The notes beneath the pieces were generated by a model. It ran no database searches. It saw only the letters and a program-made list of their open reading frames with translations, and was not told where the DNA came from. Positions 27,691 to 37,949 of a stretch of 64,000 nucleotides of DNA are shown here, one piece after another. The position numbers and the translations under genes are program-made. Positions within the stretch are counted from its first letter, which is position 1. Each line of letters begins with the position of its first letter. This stretch comes from Deltaproteobacteria bacterium (GTDB lineage Bacteria; Desulfobacterota; Desulfuromonadia; Desulfuromonadales; BM103): positions 33,916-97,915 of the forward strand of contig VAUL01000006.1 of the NCBI GenBank assembly GCA_005774545.1. The letters are read 5' to 3'.

Positions 27691-28298
27691 AGCATGTCCT
27701 GGTCGCCATGACCGGTGCTTCGGGCTCGATCTACGGCCTGCGGCTCATCGAAGCGCTGCTGCGGGCGGAATGCCGGGTCAGCCTGCTCCTTTCCGAGCCG
27801 GGACGCCAGGTGCTCAACCATGAATGCGGTCTTAACTGGAGCGCCGACCGTGTCGCCCGCGAGCAGCAGGTCTGCGCCCATTTCCGTGCGGAGCGCATCG
27901 CCGTGCTGGACAACGCCGACCTGTTCGCCGCGGTGGCCAGCGGCTCCAACCCGGCCGATGCCATGGTGATCTGCCCCTGCTCGATGGGCACGGCGGGGCG
28001 GGTGGCGGCGGGGCTCAGCGAAACTCTGCTCGAGCGCGCCGCCGACGTCATGCTCAAGGAGCGCCGGCCGCTGCTGCTGGTCCCCCGCGAAACCCCCCTC
28101 AGCGTCATTCATCTGGACAACCTGCTGCGTCTTGCCCGCGCCGGGGCCGTGGTCATCCCGGCGATGCCGGCCTTCTATCACGGCCCGCGATCGCTTGACG
28201 ATCTGGTCGATTTCGTGGTCGGCAAGATCCTCGACCAACTCGGGGTCGGGCATGAATTGTTCAAGCGGTGGGGCGGGGAAGATCGTGCCGAGCGCTGA
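27687..28298 (+). CDS. mqnM: UbiX-like flavin prenyltransferase
   Basis: The 203-residue flavoprotein starts with MTGASGSIYGLRLIEALL, the UbiX nucleotide-binding signature, and has the VICPCSMGT and VPRETPLS motifs that bind FMN and dimethylallyl phosphate. It makes the prenylated FMN needed by the UbiD-like enzyme encoded two genes upstream. The start codon overlaps the mqnP stop, which suggests coupled translation. Confidence 0.93.
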   Translation: MKHVLVAMTGASGSIYGLRLIEALLRAECRVSLLLSEPGRQVLNHECGLNWSADRVAREQQVCAHFRAERIAVLDNADLFAAVASGSNPADAMVICPCSMGTAGRVAAGLSETLLERAADVMLKERRPLLLVPRETPLSVIHLDNLLRLARAGAVVIPAMPAFYHGPRSLDDLVDFVVGKILDQLGVGHELFKRWGGEDRAER

Positions 28299-28334
28299 GC
28301 GATGAGTGCTGAGTAAAATCCGAAAGCCATAACC

Positions 28335-29423
28335 ATGGAAAGCTTGTTAAAGACTGTCAGTGCCAAGGTGGAGAGCGGCGAACGGCTGTCCGACGCCGAG
28401 GCGCTGGAGCTGTTCGCCTGCCCCGACCTGCTGGCGGTCGGCCACCTGGCGGCGCTGGCCAATGCCCGCAAAAATGGCGAGACGGTTTATTTCAACGTCA
28501 ACCGCCACGTCAACTACACCAACCTCTGCGTCAACCGCTGCACCTTCTGCGCCTTCAGTCGCGAAGCCGGCGATGCCGAGGAGGGGTACACCCTTGCCCT
28601 CAACGACATCCTGGCCAAGGCGGCCGAAGCCGCCGCGGCGGGGGCTACCGAACTGCACATGGTCGGCGGGCTGCATCCGCACCTCCCCTTCGATTTCTAC
28701 CTGGAGATGCTGGCGGCGCTCCGCGCCGATTCGCCGCAATTACACATCAAGGCCTTCACCGCGGTCGAACTGGACTATTTCGCCGGGCTTACCGGGCAGC
28801 CGGTCACGACGGTCATCGACGAGCTCAAGGAAGCGGGACTCGGCTCGCTCCCCGGCGGCGGCGCGGAGATTTTCGCCCCCAAAGTCCGCGAGCGGATCTG
28901 CCCGGAGAAGATCAGCGGCGCCCGCTGGTTGGAGATTCACGAGGCGGTGCACCGCGCGGGATTGAAGAGCAATGCCACCATGCTCTTCGGTCACCTCGAG
29001 AGTTTTGCCGACCGGGTCGACCATCTCCGCCAGCTCCGGGAGTTGCAGGACCGTACCGGCGGCTTTCAGGCGTTCATCCCGCTGGCCTTTCAGCCGGACA
29101 ACACCCGGGTGCCGGGGGCGAAAGGGGTCGGCGGCGTCGATGCCCTGAAGACCCTGGCGATCAGCCGGCTCTATCTCGACAACTTCCGCCACATCAAGGC
29201 CTACTGGGTAATGCTCGGCCTGAAGATCGCCCAGGTCGCCCTGTGCTTCGGGGTCAACGACCTCGACGGCACGGTGGTCGAGGAGAAGATCGGCCATGAC
29301 GCCGGCGCCGATTCGCCGCAGCAGCTGAGCAAGGAGCAGCTGATGATGCTGATCCGCAAGGCCGGCAAGGTGCCGGTGGAGCGCGACACGCTCTATCGCG
29401 AACTGGGGCGGGGGGCGGCGTGA
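28335..29423 (+). CDS. mqnE: aminofutalosine synthase (radical SAM)
   Basis: The 362-residue radical SAM enzyme has the 4Fe-4S motif C65-x3-C69-x2-C72 (CVNRCTFC) followed by AFSRE. The NRHVNYTNLC context before the motif is typical of MqnE. It joins 3-(1-carboxyvinyloxy)benzoate to the adenosyl group to form aminofutalosine. The neighbouring mqnC differs in the local motif ([12 protein letters not shown]), which separates the two paralogues. The stop overlaps the mqnC GTG start. Confidence 0.93.
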   Translation: MESLLKTVSAKVESGERLSDAEALELFACPDLLAVGHLAALANARKNGETVYFNVNRHVNYTNLCVNRCTFCAFSREAGDAEEGYTLALNDILAKAAEAAAAGATELHMVGGLHPHLPFDFYLEMLAALRADSPQLHIKAFTAVELDYFAGLTGQPVTTVIDELKEAGLGSLPGGGAEIFAPKVRERICPEKISGARWLEIHEAVHRAGLKSNATMLFGHLESFADRVDHLRQLRELQDRTGGFQAFIPLAFQPDNTRVPGAKGVGGVDALKTLAISRLYLDNFRHIKAYWVMLGLKIAQVALCFGVNDLDGTVVEEKIGHDAGADSPQQLSKEQLMMLIRKAGKVPVERDTLYRELGRGAA

Positions 29424-30481
29424 CGGCGAGCGCCACCCCGGCCGGATCCGGGCTGCCGTTGACGCGCGACGAAGCCCTCACCCTGCTGACCGGTGCCGAC
29501 CTTTTGGCGGTCGGCCAGCGGGCGGATGCCGTGCGCCGGCGGCTGCACCCCGACAACCGGGTGACCTTCGTGGTCGACCGCAACGTCAACTATACCAACG
29601 TCTGCTCGACCCGGTGCCGCTTCTGCGCCTTCTACCGGGACGCCGGCCATGCCGACGCCTATGTGCTCGGCTACCACGACATCCTGGCCAAGGTCCGCGA
29701 GCTGGTGGCGCACGATGGCACCCAGCTGCTGATGCAGGGCGGCCTGCACCCCGATCTGCAGATCGACTGGTTCGAGGACCTGTTCCACGAGATCCGGGTG
29801 CACTTCCCGACGGTGCGCATCCACTCGCTCTCGCCGGCGGAGGTGGTGCATATCGCCAAGGTTTCCGGGATGAGCATGGAGGAGTGCCTGGCGCGGCTTC
29901 AGAAGGCCGGCCTGCAGTCGCTCCCCGGCGGCGGTGCCGAGATCCTGGTCGACGAGGTCCGCCGCGAGGTGTCGCCGAACAAGATCGGCTGGCGGGAGTG
30001 GGCGGCGGTGATGCGCGCGGCCCACGCGCTCGGCATGCCGACCACGGCCACCATGATGTTCGGCGCCACGGAGCGCCCCGCGGACATCGTCGAGCACCTC
30101 TTTCGCATCCGCGAACTGCAGGCCGAGACCGGCGGCTTCACCGCCTTCATCCCGTGGACCTACCAGCCGGGGAATACCGAACTCGGCGGCGAGACGGCCT
30201 CGGGGGTCGAATACCTCAAGGTGCTGGCCCTGTCGCGGCTGGTCCTCGACAACATCGCCAACATCCAGGCCAGCTGGGTGACGCAGGGGGCGATGATGGC
30301 CCAGGTGGCGCTGTTCTTCGGGGCCAACGACCTCGGCGGCACCATGCTCGAGGAGAACGTGGTCGCCGCCGCCGGCTGCACTTTCCGCCTGTCGATCATT
30401 GATATCATCGAGCTGGCCCGCGGCGCCGGTTTCACCCCGGCCCGGCGGACGACGACCTACGAGATTCTGCAAGAATACTGA
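29420..30481 (+). CDS. mqnC: dehypoxanthine futalosine cyclase (radical SAM)
   Basis: The 353-residue radical SAM enzyme has C62-x3-C66-x2-C69 and then FYRD, preceded by [10 protein letters not shown], characteristic of MqnC. It cyclises dehypoxanthine futalosine to cyclic DHFL. Translation starts at a GTG that overlaps the mqnE stop. The enzyme is followed 11 nt later by hisC. Confidence 0.93.
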   Translation: MTASATPAGSGLPLTRDEALTLLTGADLLAVGQRADAVRRRLHPDNRVTFVVDRNVNYTNVCSTRCRFCAFYRDAGHADAYVLGYHDILAKVRELVAHDGTQLLMQGGLHPDLQIDWFEDLFHEIRVHFPTVRIHSLSPAEVVHIAKVSGMSMEECLARLQKAGLQSLPGGGAEILVDEVRREVSPNKIGWREWAAVMRAAHALGMPTTATMMFGATERPADIVEHLFRIRELQAETGGFTAFIPWTYQPGNTELGGETASGVEYLKVLALSRLVLDNIANIQASWVTQGAMMAQVALFFGANDLGGTMLEENVVAAAGCTFRLSIIDIIELARGAGFTPARRTTTYEILQEY

Positions 30482-30492
30482 AGGATGCAACC

Positions 30493-31545
30493 ATGACCCT
30501 GCTGCGCCCCGACATCGCCGCCATGGCCGGCTACGTCCCCGGCTTCCAGCCCCCCGACGCGGAGCGCTGGATCAAGCTCAACACCAACGAGAATCCCTAC
30601 CCCCCCTCGCCAAGGGTGCGCGAGGCGATCCTGCGCGAACTCGGTGGTGACGGCGAAGCCCTGCGCAAGTACCCCGACCCGGGCAGTCGCGCGATGCGGG
30701 AGGCGGCGGCGCAGCTTTACGGGGTGCCGGTCGAGTGGGTGATCACCGCCAACGGTTCCGACGAACTGCTCAACAACCTGATTCGGGCCTGCGCCGGCGA
30801 AGGGGAGGAGATCGGCTACGTCCACCCCTCCTACTCCTATTACGCCACCCTGGCGGAGATCCAGGGGGCGAAGGTGCGGACCTTCGGCCTGGACGAGTCC
30901 TTCCGCCTCCGGGATTTCCCCGCGCGTTATGACGGCCGGCTGTTTTTCCTGACCACCCCCAACGCCCCTTTGGGCTTCGCCTTTCCGCTCGACTACATCG
31001 ACGAACTGGCCCGCCGCTGCGCCGGAGTGCTGGTTGTCGACGAGGCCTATGTCGATTTTGCCGAATTCTCGGCGCTGGAGCTGGTCAAAAAGTACGAGAA
31101 CGTGGTGGTCACCCGGACCTTCTCCAAGAGCTACGCCCTGGCGGGGATGCGCCTGGGGCTGGGGATCGCCCGCCCGGCGATCGTTGCCGCCCTCGACAAG
31201 ATCCGCGACCATTATCACCTCGACCGGCTGGCTCTGGCTGCCGCCACCGCGGCCCTCGACGACCAGGGGTACCTGCAGGAAACGGTGGCCAGGATCCGCG
31301 CCACCCGGGCCGGTTTCGTCGCCGGGCTGCAGGCGCTCGGCTACCGGGTCATCCCCTCGCAGGCCAACTTCGTCTTCGCCGTGCCCCCGGATCGCAACGG
31401 CCGGCGGGTCTACGATGCCCTCCATGCCCGCAACATCCTGGTCCGCTACTTTTCCGACCCGCTGCTCGCGCACGGCATGCGCATCACCATCGGCACCGAC
31501 GCGGAGATGGAGGAAACCTTAAGGGCCTTGCAGGACATCGGATGA
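30493..31545 (+). CDS. hisC: histidinol-phosphate aminotransferase
   Basis: This 350-residue class I/II PLP aminotransferase has the PLP lysine K212 in [21 protein letters not shown] at the N terminus and a YV(D)F motif ([10 protein letters not shown]) before it. The sequence is the HisC/Cobd-like branch. HisC acts in histidine synthesis and can also transaminate aromatic substrates. It is in the same run as mqnC and overlaps mutY by 4 nt. Histidine operon partners are not nearby, so an aromatic or other role cannot be ruled out. Confidence 0.9.
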   Translation: MTLLRPDIAAMAGYVPGFQPPDAERWIKLNTNENPYPPSPRVREAILRELGGDGEALRKYPDPGSRAMREAAAQLYGVPVEWVITANGSDELLNNLIRACAGEGEEIGYVHPSYSYYATLAEIQGAKVRTFGLDESFRLRDFPARYDGRLFFLTTPNAPLGFAFPLDYIDELARRCAGVLVVDEAYVDFAEFSALELVKKYENVVVTRTFSKSYALAGMRLGLGIARPAIVAALDKIRDHYHLDRLALAAATAALDDQGYLQETVARIRATRAGFVAGLQALGYRVIPSQANFVFAVPPDRNGRRVYDALHARNILVRYFSDPLLAHGMRITIGTDAEMEETLRALQDIG

Positions 31546-32666
31546 AGACCGCAAAACGCAGGGGTGACCGAACGGTTGCCCCTGTTCCGTTTGAACCGGG
31601 CGCTGTCGCCCCGCGCCTGCTCGCCTGGTACGGGCGCTGCGGCCGCAATCTGCCGTGGCGGCAGACCCGCGACCCCTACCGCATCTGGCTCTCCGAGATC
31701 ATGCTGCAGCAGACCACGGTGGCCGCCGTCATCCCCTACTACCAGCGGTTCCTGGCGGTGTTCCCCGACGTCGCCACCCTGGCCGCGGCGCCAATGGAGC
31801 AAGTCATCGCCCTGTGGGCGGGGCTGGGCTACTACTCGCGGGCACGCAACCTGCACCGGGCCGCGCAGGTGGTCGTCAACGCTGGCGGCGCACGCTTCCC
31901 GACGACGGTCGAGGCGCTGGCCGCCCTGCCCGGGGTCGGCCGCTCCACCGCCGGGGCGATCGTCTCGATCGCCTTCGACCGCCCGGCGCCGATTCTCGAC
32001 GGCAATGTGCGCCGGGTGCTGGTGCGGCTCTTCGCCTGGCAGGACGATCCGCGCAGCCCAGCTGCCGAGCGCTTCCTCTGGACACAGGCCGAGGCGCTGA
32101 CCTCGCGGGAGCAGCCGCACGACTACGCCCAGGCGATCATGGATCTTGGCGCGACGGTGTGTACGCCGCGCGATCCGGAGTGCCCTGCCTGCCCGCTGGC
32201 CGATCTGTGCCAGGCGCGTCGCCTGGGAATCGAACGGCAACTGCCGGCGGCGCGTTCCCGCAAGCCGGTGCCGGTGCGCCGCCAGGTAGCCCTGCTGGTC
32301 GAGCAGCGCGGCCGCTTCCTGGTGCGCCCCCGTCCGCCCGAGGGCTTTCTCGGCGGGCTCTGGGAGTTTCCGGTCGCCGATTTGGGGGAAAACGAAACGG
32401 CCGCAAGCGGGGGGGCGCGCCTCATCGGGGAATTCGGCCTCGCGGGACCGGGAACCGTCATCGCCAGGGTGCGCCACGCCTATAGCCACTTTAGCCTCGA
32501 ACTCGACGTCCTCCGGGTGGTGGTGACGGAAAGCGGGCGGGTCGCCGAAGGCGACTGGCAGTGGCAAACCCCGGCCCAACTGGAAATGATCCCGTTGCAC
32601 GGCGCCCATCGCAAGGTTCTGGAACAGGTTGCCGCGACCATCCCCCCGGGAGGCACGGATGAGTGA
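31542..32666 (+). CDS. mutY: A/G-specific adenine DNA glycosylase
   Basis: The 374-residue repair enzyme removes adenine opposite 8-oxoguanine. The catalytic Glu is E52 ([10 protein letters not shown]). The helix-hairpin-helix is at about 126-140 ([12 protein letters not shown]), the catalytic Asp is D153 (ILDGNVRR), and the 4Fe-4S ligands are C207-x6-C214-x2-C217-x5-C223. A NUDIX-like domain (from about 235) recognises 8-oxoG. The stop overlaps the start of the next gene. Confidence 0.95.
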   Translation: MKTAKRRGDRTVAPVPFEPGAVAPRLLAWYGRCGRNLPWRQTRDPYRIWLSEIMLQQTTVAAVIPYYQRFLAVFPDVATLAAAPMEQVIALWAGLGYYSRARNLHRAAQVVVNAGGARFPTTVEALAALPGVGRSTAGAIVSIAFDRPAPILDGNVRRVLVRLFAWQDDPRSPAAERFLWTQAEALTSREQPHDYAQAIMDLGATVCTPRDPECPACPLADLCQARRLGIERQLPAARSRKPVPVRRQVALLVEQRGRFLVRPRPPEGFLGGLWEFPVADLGENETAASGGARLIGEFGLAGPGTVIARVRHAYSHFSLELDVLRVVVTESGRVAEGDWQWQTPAQLEMIPLHGAHRKVLEQVAATIPPGGTDE

Positions 32667-34605
32667 CGCCTCGCTGCTGCTGATCGTCCGCCAGCGCCCG
32701 GCCGCTCATCCGGAGCTGGAGCGGCTGCTCGAGGAACTGCAGGCCGGTTTCGGCTACGATCCCTACACCACCCGTCAGCGCCTGCTCGGCCCCGGGCTGG
32801 CCCAACTGGCACAGGGGGGGCGGGTGGCGCTCGACGGCCCCGCCGCGCTGTTGCGCCGGCACGGCTATGCCTGCTGGATCATCGTGCCGCCGCGGCCGGC
32901 CTTTGCCCCGCCGCGCCTGCGCAACCTGAATATCGGTGCGGAGGCCGTCGAGTTCCTGTGCGAAAAGGAGCAGCGGGTGCGCCTGGAGCGCGGGACGCCG
33001 GTGGTCGGCGTGCTGGCCGATCTGTCCGGTGAACTGGCCGGTCGCCAGGTCAAGCGGCTGCTGGCCCAGCACGCCTACCTCGGCCGCGACCAGGCGACGC
33101 TGTTCACCCCGGAAGAGATCCGCCAGGCGATCTACAAGGGGCAGCCGGTTTTCGACTGCTACCTGCTCGACGGCGAAGGGGCGGTGGCTGCGGCCTTTCG
33201 CGTGCTCCCCGGCCGCTTCAACCCGGAAGGGCTCGGCGGCCGCGCCGGGCTCAGCGCCGCGCACAACCTCGAGGCGGTGACCAGGCTGGTTGGCGAGTAT
33301 GCCGGCAGCTTCCGCATGCATACCGATTTCGGCCTCAGCCAGTTGCCCGGCTGCCTGCCGCAACCGGCCAGCACCGAGCCGGCCGCCATTTTGGAGAATC
33401 TTGACACCCTGACCCGCTACGGCTGGCTGGTTGCGGCGTTGGCCGAATCTTCCGCAAACAGCCGCGCGGCCGATGATCCGTCCCCCGGGACGGTACTGGC
33501 GGCTGTCGCCGGCGGCGTGGTGGCCGTTCCGGGAGAGCTGGCTGCCGTTGCCGGCGAACTTGATGCGGCGGCCAAACAGTCTCCCCCCGAGGGGCGCCCG
33601 GTGCGGCTGCCGCCGTTGCCGCCGCCGCCCGAGCGCCCGGACCCGCCGTCTTCCCTGCGGCAGCGTCTGCCGGTGATCGCCTTGGCGGCCGGCGGGCTGT
33701 TGCTGGGAATCGCAGGAAAATCCGATCTGCTGGCGCCGCTTCTTGATCGGGCCCTGCGCAGCGGCCTGTTGCCGGGTGCGGCGGCCGTGGGGCTGTGCTG
33801 GGGCGCCTTCGCCTGCCTGCGGCTGAAGCGTTTTGTCGAGAACACCCCGACCAGCCGCATCCGCTCCCTGGCCATGGGGCTGGTCGAGGTGCGGGGGCGG
33901 GCGATCCGCCGCTACGCGCTGGTGGCGCCGATGACCCAGAGCGCCTGCGTCTGGTACCGGCTGCGCCGCTACCGACGCGACCAGCGCAACAACTGGACGC
34001 TGACCAGCCAGAGCGACAGCGGCCATGTGCCGTTCGTCCTCGACGACGGCAGCGGCCGGGTGGTCATAGATCCTGCCGGCGCGACAGTCAGGGCCAAAAC
34101 CGAGCAGACCGGTTTCCCCGGGGAAAGCACCCTGCTGGGCGCGGCCACTGACGGCGGTCCCGACGAGAAATGGGTCGAGGAGCTGATCTACGAGGGGACC
34201 ACCCTGTACGTGCTCGGCCAGGCGCGGCCGGCGCGCGAGGTGGGGGCGGGTCTGCGCGGCCGCACCGCCGAGTTGCTGCGGCGCCTCAAGCTTGACCCGC
34301 ATGCCCTGCGCCGCTACGATACCAACGGTGACGGCCGGCTCGACGCCGACGAGTGGCAGGCGGCCCGCGACGATGCCGAGCAGTTGGCCGCCGCCGAACA
34401 GCTCGGCGAACCGCGGGAGCCCGCGGTCGATCCGGTGCTGCTCGGCAAACCGTCGCACGGGATGCCGTTTCTGATCGCCGAAGGGGAGACCGGCGGCGAT
34501 CTGGCCAAGCGCTACGGGTGGTTCGCCGCCGTGCTGCTCATGTTCGGGGCGGCGGCCTTCATCCTGGCGGTGAAGCTGGCCCTGGACCATTTCCAATCGT
34601 GGTAG
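32659..34605 (+). CDS. GIDE-domain membrane protein with EF-hand
   Basis: The 648-residue protein starts at an ATG with GGGAGG 5 nt upstream that overlaps mutY. The N-terminal 270 residues form an unrecognised soluble region. A Pro-rich linker follows (about 305-335), then a hydrophobic pair (336-352, 372-388). Next comes a GIDE-type domain (about 400-525, as in MULAN-like proteins: GLVEVRGRA, TQSACVWYR, FVLDDGSG). An EF-hand loop (D554 to E565, DTNGDGRLDADE) and a C-terminal helix (622-642) complete it. The protein is followed by lemA after 11 nt, a pairing seen in other bacteria. The biochemical role is not known. Ca2+ binding is inferred from the EF-hand. Confidence 0.85.
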   Translation: MSDASLLLIVRQRPAAHPELERLLEELQAGFGYDPYTTRQRLLGPGLAQLAQGGRVALDGPAALLRRHGYACWIIVPPRPAFAPPRLRNLNIGAEAVEFLCEKEQRVRLERGTPVVGVLADLSGELAGRQVKRLLAQHAYLGRDQATLFTPEEIRQAIYKGQPVFDCYLLDGEGAVAAAFRVLPGRFNPEGLGGRAGLSAAHNLEAVTRLVGEYAGSFRMHTDFGLSQLPGCLPQPASTEPAAILENLDTLTRYGWLVAALAESSANSRAADDPSPGTVLAAVAGGVVAVPGELAAVAGELDAAAKQSPPEGRPVRLPPLPPPPERPDPPSSLRQRLPVIALAAGGLLLGIAGKSDLLAPLLDRALRSGLLPGAAAVGLCWGAFACLRLKRFVENTPTSRIRSLAMGLVEVRGRAIRRYALVAPMTQSACVWYRLRRYRRDQRNNWTLTSQSDSGHVPFVLDDGSGRVVIDPAGATVRAKTEQTGFPGESTLLGAATDGGPDEKWVEELIYEGTTLYVLGQARPAREVGAGLRGRTAELLRRLKLDPHALRRYDTNGDGRLDADEWQAARDDAEQLAAAEQLGEPREPAVDPVLLGKPSHGMPFLIAEGETGGDLAKRYGWFAAVLLMFGAAAFILAVKLALDHFQSW

Positions 34606-34616
34606 GAGGTGCGCAG

Positions 34617-35186
34617 ATGGTTGCCCTGATCGTGCTTGCCGTCATCGGTTTCATCCTGGCCCTGGTGGCGCTCTACGTGATCACCGTCTACAACGGCCTG
34701 GTGCAGCTGAAGAACAACATCGACCGCAGCTGGAGCAACATCGACGTGCTGCTCAAGCAGCGCTTCGATGAACTCCCCAAGCTGATCAAGGTCTGCGAGG
34801 GGTACATGCAGCACGAGCAGCGCACCCTGGAGGCGGTGATCAAGGCCCGCTCCCTGGTCAGCCAGGCGCGCGGCAACGAGGAGCAGATGCGCGCCCAGAA
34901 CGCCCTGACCGAGACGCTGCGCTCGCTGTTCATGGTGGTCGAGCGCTATCCCGACCTCAAGGCTGATGTGGCTTTTCGTCAGCTTGGCGCGCGCATCTCG
35001 GAGCTGGAGGACCAGATCGCCGACCGCCGCGAGTTCCTCAACGACTCGGTGACCCTCTACAACACCCGCATCGAGCAGTTCCCCGACGTGCTGGTTGCCC
35101 GCCCCTTCAACTTCACGGCGCGCCCCCTGTGGCAGATCGAGCCGGCGCACCGGGCGGATGTCGCGGTGGAGTTCAAGTCGCCCTAG
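34617..35186 (+). CDS. lemA: LemA family protein
   Basis: The 189-residue protein has an N-terminal membrane helix (about 3-25) and a long helical body with the LemA signature (YNGLVQLKNNIDRSWSNIDV, LIKVCEGY, NDSVTLYN). AGGAGG lies close upstream. LemA proteins sit at the inner membrane facing the periplasm, and their function is not settled. The adjacent GIDE-domain gene is probably its partner. The open gap after it carries the promoter for the liv/ior operon. Confidence 0.93.
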   Translation: MVALIVLAVIGFILALVALYVITVYNGLVQLKNNIDRSWSNIDVLLKQRFDELPKLIKVCEGYMQHEQRTLEAVIKARSLVSQARGNEEQMRAQNALTETLRSLFMVVERYPDLKADVAFRQLGARISELEDQIADRREFLNDSVTLYNTRIEQFPDVLVARPFNFTARPLWQIEPAHRADVAVEFKSP

Positions 35187-35199
35187 CCCGGCTTTGCCC

Positions 35200-35229
35200 T
35201 TGGCAACCCCCCCGCCCTTGCGCTAATCT
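35200..35229 (+). promoter_or_regulatory. candidate promoter of the liv/ior operon
   Basis: TTGGCA, 18 nt, TAATCT, placed about 30-60 nt before the livH start codon. Confidence 0.4.
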
Positions 35230-35259
35230 GCGCGGATAATTATTGTTCCGCGAGGCTGC

Positions 35260-36123
35260 TTGGCGTTTTCCGACCTGCTCCAGTTCCTCTTTGCCGGCCT
35301 GACCAGCGGGGCGATCTACGCCCTGATCGCGTTGGGATTCTGCGTGGTGAACAACACCATGGGGATCGTCAACTTCGTCCAGGTCGACTTCGTCTCCCTC
35401 GGCGGCATGCTGATGTTCTCGGCGCTGTTCGCCTTCGGCCTGCCGATCCCCCTGGGGGTGCTGGCGGCAGTGGCCGGGGTGGCGATCGTCGCCATGCTGG
35501 TGGAGCGGCTGGGGCTGCGCCCGGCGCGCTCCGACCATCACCTGGTGCTGATCTTTCTGACCGTCGGCCTGTCCATCATCCTGCGCGGGGCGATGAAGCT
35601 GATCTGGGGGAAGAACCGCATGGCGGTGCCGCCGCTGACCCCCGACGAACCGGTGCGCCTGCTCGGTGCCACGGTTCTGCCGCAGGCGCTGTGGATCCTG
35701 GTCCTGACCGTGGCGGCGATCCTTTTGCTCACCTGGTTCTTCTACCGCACGCCGCTGGGGCTGGCGATGCGCGCGGTGGCCGACAACCCGACGGCGGCGG
35801 CGGTGGTCGGCATCCGCGCCGGTCGGGTGCGGCTGGTCAGCTTCGCCCTGGCCGGGGCGCTCGGCGGACTGGCCGGGGTGCTGGTCACGCCGATCACCAC
35901 CCTGAGCTACGATGTCGGCGTGCTGCTCGGTCTCAAGGGGTTCGCCGCGGCGATCCTCGGCGGCTTCGGTTCCTTCCCCGGGGCGATCCTCGGCGGTCTG
36001 GGGCTGGGGGTGCTGGAGTCGCTGTCGGCAGGGTATATCAGCAGCGCCTACAAGGATGTCTGCGCCTTCGTGGTGCTGCTCATGGTTCTGTTCATCCGTC
36101 CACAAGGATTGTTGGGAAAATGA
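35260..36123 (+). CDS. livH: branched-chain/aromatic amino acid ABC transporter permease LivH
   Basis: The 287-residue inner-membrane permease of the LivH family has about eight helices. The family pattern GLTSGAIYALIALGF and the later ADNPTAAAVVGI loop, which contacts the ATPases, are clear. It starts at TTG with CGAGG upstream. The end overlaps iorA by 4 nt. The ligand is inferred to be aromatic amino acids because iorAB and paaK are in the same operon. Confidence 0.92.
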   Translation: MAFSDLLQFLFAGLTSGAIYALIALGFCVVNNTMGIVNFVQVDFVSLGGMLMFSALFAFGLPIPLGVLAAVAGVAIVAMLVERLGLRPARSDHHLVLIFLTVGLSIILRGAMKLIWGKNRMAVPPLTPDEPVRLLGATVLPQALWILVLTVAAILLLTWFFYRTPLGLAMRAVADNPTAAAVVGIRAGRVRLVSFALAGALGGLAGVLVTPITTLSYDVGVLLGLKGFAAAILGGFGSFPGAILGGLGLGVLESLSAGYISSAYKDVCAFVVLLMVLFIRPQGLLGK

Positions 36124-37949
36124 CCGATCTGTTTCTGATGGGGAACGAGGCGATCGCCCGCGGCCTGATCGAGGCCGGCTGCACCCTGGCCAGCGCCTAC
36201 CCCGGCACGCCGTCCACCGAGATCGTCCAGGCGGTGGTCAACTTCCGCGACCTGGCGATCGACCCGCTGCATATCGAGTGGTCGGTCAACGAGAAGATCG
36301 CCTTCGAGGTGGCCCTGGCCCACAGCTATACCGGCAAGCGCGCCGCGGTGGCGATGAAGCAGGTCGGCCTGAACGTCGCCGCCGACCCGTTCATGCGTAC
36401 CGCCTATCTCGGCGTCAAGGGGGGGCTGGTGCTGGTTGTCGCCGACGACCCCGGTCCGCACAGCTCGCAGAACGAACAGGACTCGCGCCAGTTCGCCGCC
36501 TTCGCCCGCGTCCCGGTGCTCGACCCGGCTTCGCCGGCCGAGGCGCGCGACATGGTGGCCGAGGCGTTCGCCCTCTCCGAGGAGCTGGAGATGCCGGTGA
36601 TGCTGCGGCCGACCACGCGCATCTGCCATGCCCGCCAGAATGTGCCGCCGCGCGAGGTGCAGGCGCTGCGGCGCGTCTCCGCCTTCCAAAAGGAGCCGAC
36701 GCGCTGGGCGGCGACGCCGGCATTCCTGCCGGCGCTGCACCGCGAACTCAATGGCAAGCTCGACCGGCTGTCGGGCGACGACCGCTTCCGCCCGCAACTG
36801 ACCCCGGGCGACGGCTCTTGTGCGGGGGTGTGCGTGGTCGCCGCCGGCATCTGCTTCGCCACGGCCGCCGACCTGCTCGAGGCGCAGGGGCTGCTGGGCA
36901 AGATCGACTTCTTCCAGGTGCGCATGCCCTACCCGCTGCACACCGGCTTCATCGGCGACCTCAAGGCGCGCTACCGGAGGGTGCTGGTGCTGGAAGAGAC
37001 CTACCCGGTGATCGAGGACCGCCTTGACCATCCGGGGCTGTCCGGGCGGGGCGACGGTACGGTGCCGCGCGAAGGGGAGCTGACCCCGGATGTCATCGCC
37101 GCGGCCCTCGACCGCTTTCTCGGCCGGCCCCATCCCGAGGACGCTGCCGTCGCGGCGGGGCGCGGCCGACGGCCGAGCCTCTGCCCGGGCTGCCCGCACC
37201 GCGCCGCCTTCCATGCCATCAAGACCCTCTTCCCGAAGGGGATCTTCCCCAGCGACATCGGTTGCTACACCTTGGGGCTGAACCTCGGCGCGGTCGACAC
37301 CGTGCACTGCATGGGGGCCTGCATCAGCCAGGGGGTGGGCTTCTACCACGCCTATGCCCAGGACGGCCTTGATGTGCCGCCGATCGTGGTGACCATCGGC
37401 GATTCGACCTTCTTCCACGCCGGCATCCCGGCGCTGATCAACGCCGTCGTCCAGCGGGCGCGCATCGTGGTGGTGATCCTCGACAACGCCACCACGGCCA
37501 TGACCGGGCACCAGCCGGTGCCGCACCTGGGGCTGGCCGCCGACGGCTCGCCGGCCCCGACCGTGCCGATCGAGAACCTGGTGCGCGCCTGCGGCGTGAG
37601 CTTCGTCGCCGAAGGGACCCCCTACGACCGGGCGGCTTTTGAAGAGATGCTGCGCGCGGCCTACGCCCACACCCGGCAGCCCGACGGCGGCGTGGCGGTG
37701 GTGATCTCCCGGCACCCGTGCCTGATGGACCGCCGTGCCTGCCTGACCCAGAAGCGCTACCGGATGCGGGTCGAAACCAGCTGCACCGGCTGCCGCCGCT
37801 GCCTGAAGCAGTTCGAATGCGCGGCGATCGTTTTCAATGAAGACGCCAACCGGGCGGCCATCGACCCCGACCTGTGCGTCGGCTGCGGCACCTGCGTGCC
37901 GGCCTGCCCGGTCGGGGCGATCGTCGCCGCGGACGAGGAGGCGCCATGA
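36120..37949 (+). CDS. iorA: indolepyruvate:ferredoxin oxidoreductase alpha subunit
   Basis: The 609-residue TPP enzyme oxidatively decarboxylates arylpyruvates to arylacetyl-CoA with ferredoxin as acceptor. It has the N-terminal pyrimidine-binding domain (SAYPGTPSTEI), the TPP/Mg motif (IGDSTFFHAGIPALINA), CPGCPHRA in the middle, and two C-terminal 4Fe-4S motifs (CTGCRRC...C and CVGCGTCVPACP). Length is normal for IorA. It sits between livH and iorB with 4-nt overlaps on both sides, so it is co-translated with a transporter. Confidence 0.95.
   Translation: MTDLFLMGNEAIARGLIEAGCTLASAYPGTPSTEIVQAVVNFRDLAIDPLHIEWSVNEKIAFEVALAHSYTGKRAAVAMKQVGLNVAADPFMRTAYLGVKGGLVLVVADDPGPHSSQNEQDSRQFAAFARVPVLDPASPAEARDMVAEAFALSEELEMPVMLRPTTRICHARQNVPPREVQALRRVSAFQKEPTRWAATPAFLPALHRELNGKLDRLSGDDRFRPQLTPGDGSCAGVCVVAAGICFATAADLLEAQGLLGKIDFFQVRMPYPLHTGFIGDLKARYRRVLVLEETYPVIEDRLDHPGLSGRGDGTVPREGELTPDVIAAALDRFLGRPHPEDAAVAAGRGRRPSLCPGCPHRAAFHAIKTLFPKGIFPSDIGCYTLGLNLGAVDTVHCMGACISQGVGFYHAYAQDGLDVPPIVVTIGDSTFFHAGIPALINAVVQRARIVVVILDNATTAMTGHQPVPHLGLAADGSPAPTVPIENLVRACGVSFVAEGTPYDRAAFEEMLRAAYAHTRQPDGGVAVVISRHPCLMDRRACLTQKRYRMRVETSCTGCRRCLKQFECAAIVFNEDANRAAIDPDLCVGCGTCVPACPVGAIVAADEEAP

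Noticed and set aside
35200..35222. Sigma-54 promoter upstream of livH (TTGGCAA...TTGCG)
   Set aside because: The GG and GC elements are 16 nt apart instead of 10, so it cannot be a -24/-12 promoter. A sigma-70-like TTGGCA-N18-TAATCT fits better.
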